Origin: Chloroflexota bacterium
GTDB taxonomy: Bacteria > Chloroflexota > Anaerolineae > Anaerolineales > UBA11579
NCBI GenBank assembly: GCA_003250455.1
Contig: QKGK01000483.1
Location: forward strand, 1-7,557
Direction of reading: 5' to 3'
Length of the DNA stretch: 7,557 bases
Position numbers and translations under genes: made by a program. Shown here in pieces: positions 6,380 to 7,557 of this stretch. How positions within the stretch are numbered: position 1 is the first letter of the stretch; every line of letters starts with the position of its first letter. The notes beneath the pieces are model-generated. The model saw only the letters and a program-made list of their open reading frames with translations. It was not told where the DNA came from and ran no database searches.

Positions 6380-7020
6380 ACAATTCCATGTTTCCGGGCA
6401 TATTCAGCGGCTTCCCGCCGATTGGAAAGGTTTAATTTATCCAGAATGGCATGCACATGGTATTTGACCGTATTCTGGGAGATCACCAACCGTTCAGCAA
6501 TTTCCCGATTCGTCAGCCCGGCAGCCAATTCCTGCAGCACGTCAATTTCACGGGGGGTTAAGTCATCCAGGGCAGCATCGGCCACCCGCTCAGATGCCTT
6601 CGTGCGGGAAAGTTCATCCATTAAGCGCAGGGTCATCGTCCGGGAGAGGGCGCTTTCTCCCTGCTGCACAGCCCTGACCGAGGCAACCAGTTTCGATGGG
6701 CTTAGGTTTTTCAGCAAATATCCCTTTGCCCCGCTCCGGATTGCCGCAAACAAATTCTCGTCCTGCTCCGACATGGTCAGGAAGATGATTTTACATTCCG
6801 GGTGTTCCGCCAATATCAGCCGCGTTGCTTCCGCACCGTTTCCATCCGGGAGGGTAAAGTCCATCAGTACGATCTCCGGCTTTATTGCCCGAACGACTTC
6901 CACCGCTTCTGCCACTGATCCGGCCAACCCCGAGACTTCCAAATCTTCTTCCAGCCTGAGAATAGACGCTAACCCCTCTCTAAATAAGGCGTGGTCATCC
7001 ACAATCACAAGTTTTATCAT
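6373..7020 (-). CDS. NarL/FixJ-family response regulator
   Basis: A complete 215-residue DNA-binding response regulator of ordinary length. The receiver (about 1-120) has acidic D8-D9 in VIVDDH, phosphoacceptor D54 in VLMDFTLPDG, T82 in IIFLTMSE and K104 in GYLLKN, so all phosphotransfer residues are present. A linker of about 30 residues leads to a LuxR-type helix-turn-helix (about 153-210): LTPREIDVLQELAAGLTNREIA, with recognition helix SQNTVKYHVHAILDKL. It lies 22 bases behind the kinase stop and is presumably its phosphorylation partner. Its ribosome-binding site is weak (GGAT about 12 bases up; A-rich GATAACCAA before the ATG), so translation may depend on coupling to the kinase. The start is supported by beta strand 1 beginning at residue 2. 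It is a plausible activator or repressor of the downstream receiver-like/oxidase unit, but this is inferred from position only. Confidence 0.95.
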   Translation of the reverse strand: MIKLVIVDDHALFREGLASILRLEEDLEVSGLAGSVAEAVEVVRAIKPEIVLMDFTLPDGNGAEATRLILAEHPECKIIFLTMSEQDENLFAAIRSGAKGYLLKNLSPSKLVASVRAVQQGESALSRTMTLRLMDELSRTKASERVADAALDDLTPREIDVLQELAAGLTNREIAERLVISQNTVKYHVHAILDKLNLSNRREAAEYARKHGIVD

Positions 7021-7042
7021 TTGGTTATCTTATCCGGTATAG

Positions 7043-7557
7043 TTATCTTTTCTGAAAAGGAACGGAAATATGTAATACCGTTCCTTTTTGTTTTTCTGAC
7101 TGAACAGTAAAGCTCCCGTCCAGTTTTTCTATTCGTTCTTGCATAAATTTCAGGCCATAATGCACACCTGCCGGCACTTTTTCCACCAGAAAACCAACGC
7201 CGTCATCAGTGATGTTCATGGATAAGCATTCGCCCGACCAATCCATATCAAGCGTTACATTCCGGGCAAGTGCATGCTTTTCAATATTGCTCAACGCTTC
7301 CCGAAATACAAAGAACAATTGCCGAACCTGGTTCGGAGATAAATGCTTCGGTTTTCCTGAACTCATCACCCCGATTTTTAAGGGGGAACGTTCTTCTACC
7401 TGAACAGCGTACTGCTGGAACAAAGTCAACAGGTTTCCCATTCCACCAGCCTGGAGCAGGTCCAGGTTTCCGCGAACCAGATCGTAGGCATCATTGGCTG
7501 CCTTGAGCATATTGCCAATTTCGGTTTGCAGATCCAACCTTGTTTGCAGGTTGGTCT
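7043..7557 (-). CDS. Sensor histidine kinase, NarX/LiaS type (3' part only)
   Basis: The frame is open through the window edge, so the N-terminal sensor region and phosphorylated His are outside; about 171 residues are visible. The first part (LQTRLDLQTEIG...LDLLQAGG) fits the second helix of the HisKA_3 dimerisation domain and its linker. The rest is a GHKL ATPase domain: N box REALSNIEKHA (codons about 7303-7271), G1 box DDGVGF (7207-7190), G2-like region YGLKFMQERI (7156-7127) and a final GTVLHISVP strand. The kinase phosphorylates the regulator encoded 22 bases downstream, by analogy with NarX/NarL pairs. A TTG at 7537 could be misread as a start, but upstream codons remain open and the domain would be incomplete. 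The signal sensed cannot be told from here. The coding end contains a strong inverted repeat (7055-7088). Confidence 0.93.
   Translation of the reverse strand, partial: TNLQTRLDLQTEIGNMLKAANDAYDLVRGNLDLLQAGGMGNLLTLFQQYAVQVEERSPLKIGVMSSGKPKHLSPNQVRQLFFVFREALSNIEKHALARNVTLDMDWSGECLSMNITDDGVGFLVEKVPAGVHYGLKFMQERIEKLDGSFTVQSEKQKGTVLHISVPFQKR
7055..7088. other. 11-bp inverted repeat at the end of the kinase gene
   Basis: AAAAGGAACGG (7055-7065) and CCGTTCCTTTT (7078-7088) form a perfect 11-bp stem with a 12-base loop. The stem lies inside the last codons of the kinase (the GTVLHISVPF strand), nine bases before its stop triplet. On the minus strand no U tract follows, so it is not a standard terminator for the operon. 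On the plus strand it is followed by a T-rich stretch. It may stabilise or mark a processing point between kinase and regulator, or be a coding coincidence. Confidence 0.55.

Noticed and set aside
6422..7042. Plus-strand open frame of 206 codons
   Set aside because: It is antisense to a textbook NarL-type regulator. Its Ser/Arg-rich translation is typical of the complement of a real gene.
7043..7537. Short complete ATPase-only kinase starting at TTG 7537
   Set aside because: The frame is open upstream to the window edge, and the visible residues before the TTG continue the same helix-like sequence, so the gene is cut by the window rather than short.

Overview
All supported genes in this window lie on the minus strand, so it reads from right to left. 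The sequence looks like a bacterial chromosome of moderate GC content with Shine-Dalgarno-led genes and intrinsic terminators. No 16S gene or other lineage marker is present. The style of the proteins (a NarL-type two-component pair and a very large secreted multicopper oxidase with fibronectin type III modules) would suit an environmental bacterium such as a Chloroflexota/Anaerolineae member, but that placement is a guess.

Layout in transcription order. (1) 7557-7043: the 3' end of a sensor histidine kinase of the NarX/LiaS type, cut by the window edge. Only its ATPase domain and the stretch just before it are visible. (2) 7020-6373: a complete NarL/FixJ response regulator, 22 bases downstream and surely co-transcribed with the kinase. 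(3) 6379-6338: repeated GGATTAATCC-type palindromes, followed at 6327-6297 by a strong hairpin terminator that closes the kinase-regulator operon. (4) 6170-5829: a 113-residue receiver-like protein that lacks the phosphoacceptor aspartate. (5) 5828-5626: a leader with no visible terminator, holding two overlapping candidate micro-ORFs. The second has a very good ribosome-binding site and stops directly against the Shine-Dalgarno sequence of the next gene. (6) 5625-337: a 1762-residue exported multicopper oxidase. It has a signal peptide, six GSGY-type repeats, a greatly expanded CotA-like three-cupredoxin core with all four copper motifs intact, and five C-terminal fibronectin type III domains. 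(7) 318-252: a double hairpin whose second member is a textbook intrinsic terminator. (8) 1-251: a tail with no recognisable gene and only tiny candidate ORFs.

A working model, which is inference, is that the two-component pair and the degenerate receiver form a regulatory module next to, and perhaps controlling, a secreted or surface oxidase. Its substrate could be a metal ion such as Mn(II) or Fe(II), or a phenolic compound; the sequence alone does not decide. The most interesting parts are the architecture of the oxidase, the receiver-like protein in front of it, and the micro-ORF leader between them. No mobile element, CRISPR array, tRNA or rRNA was seen.
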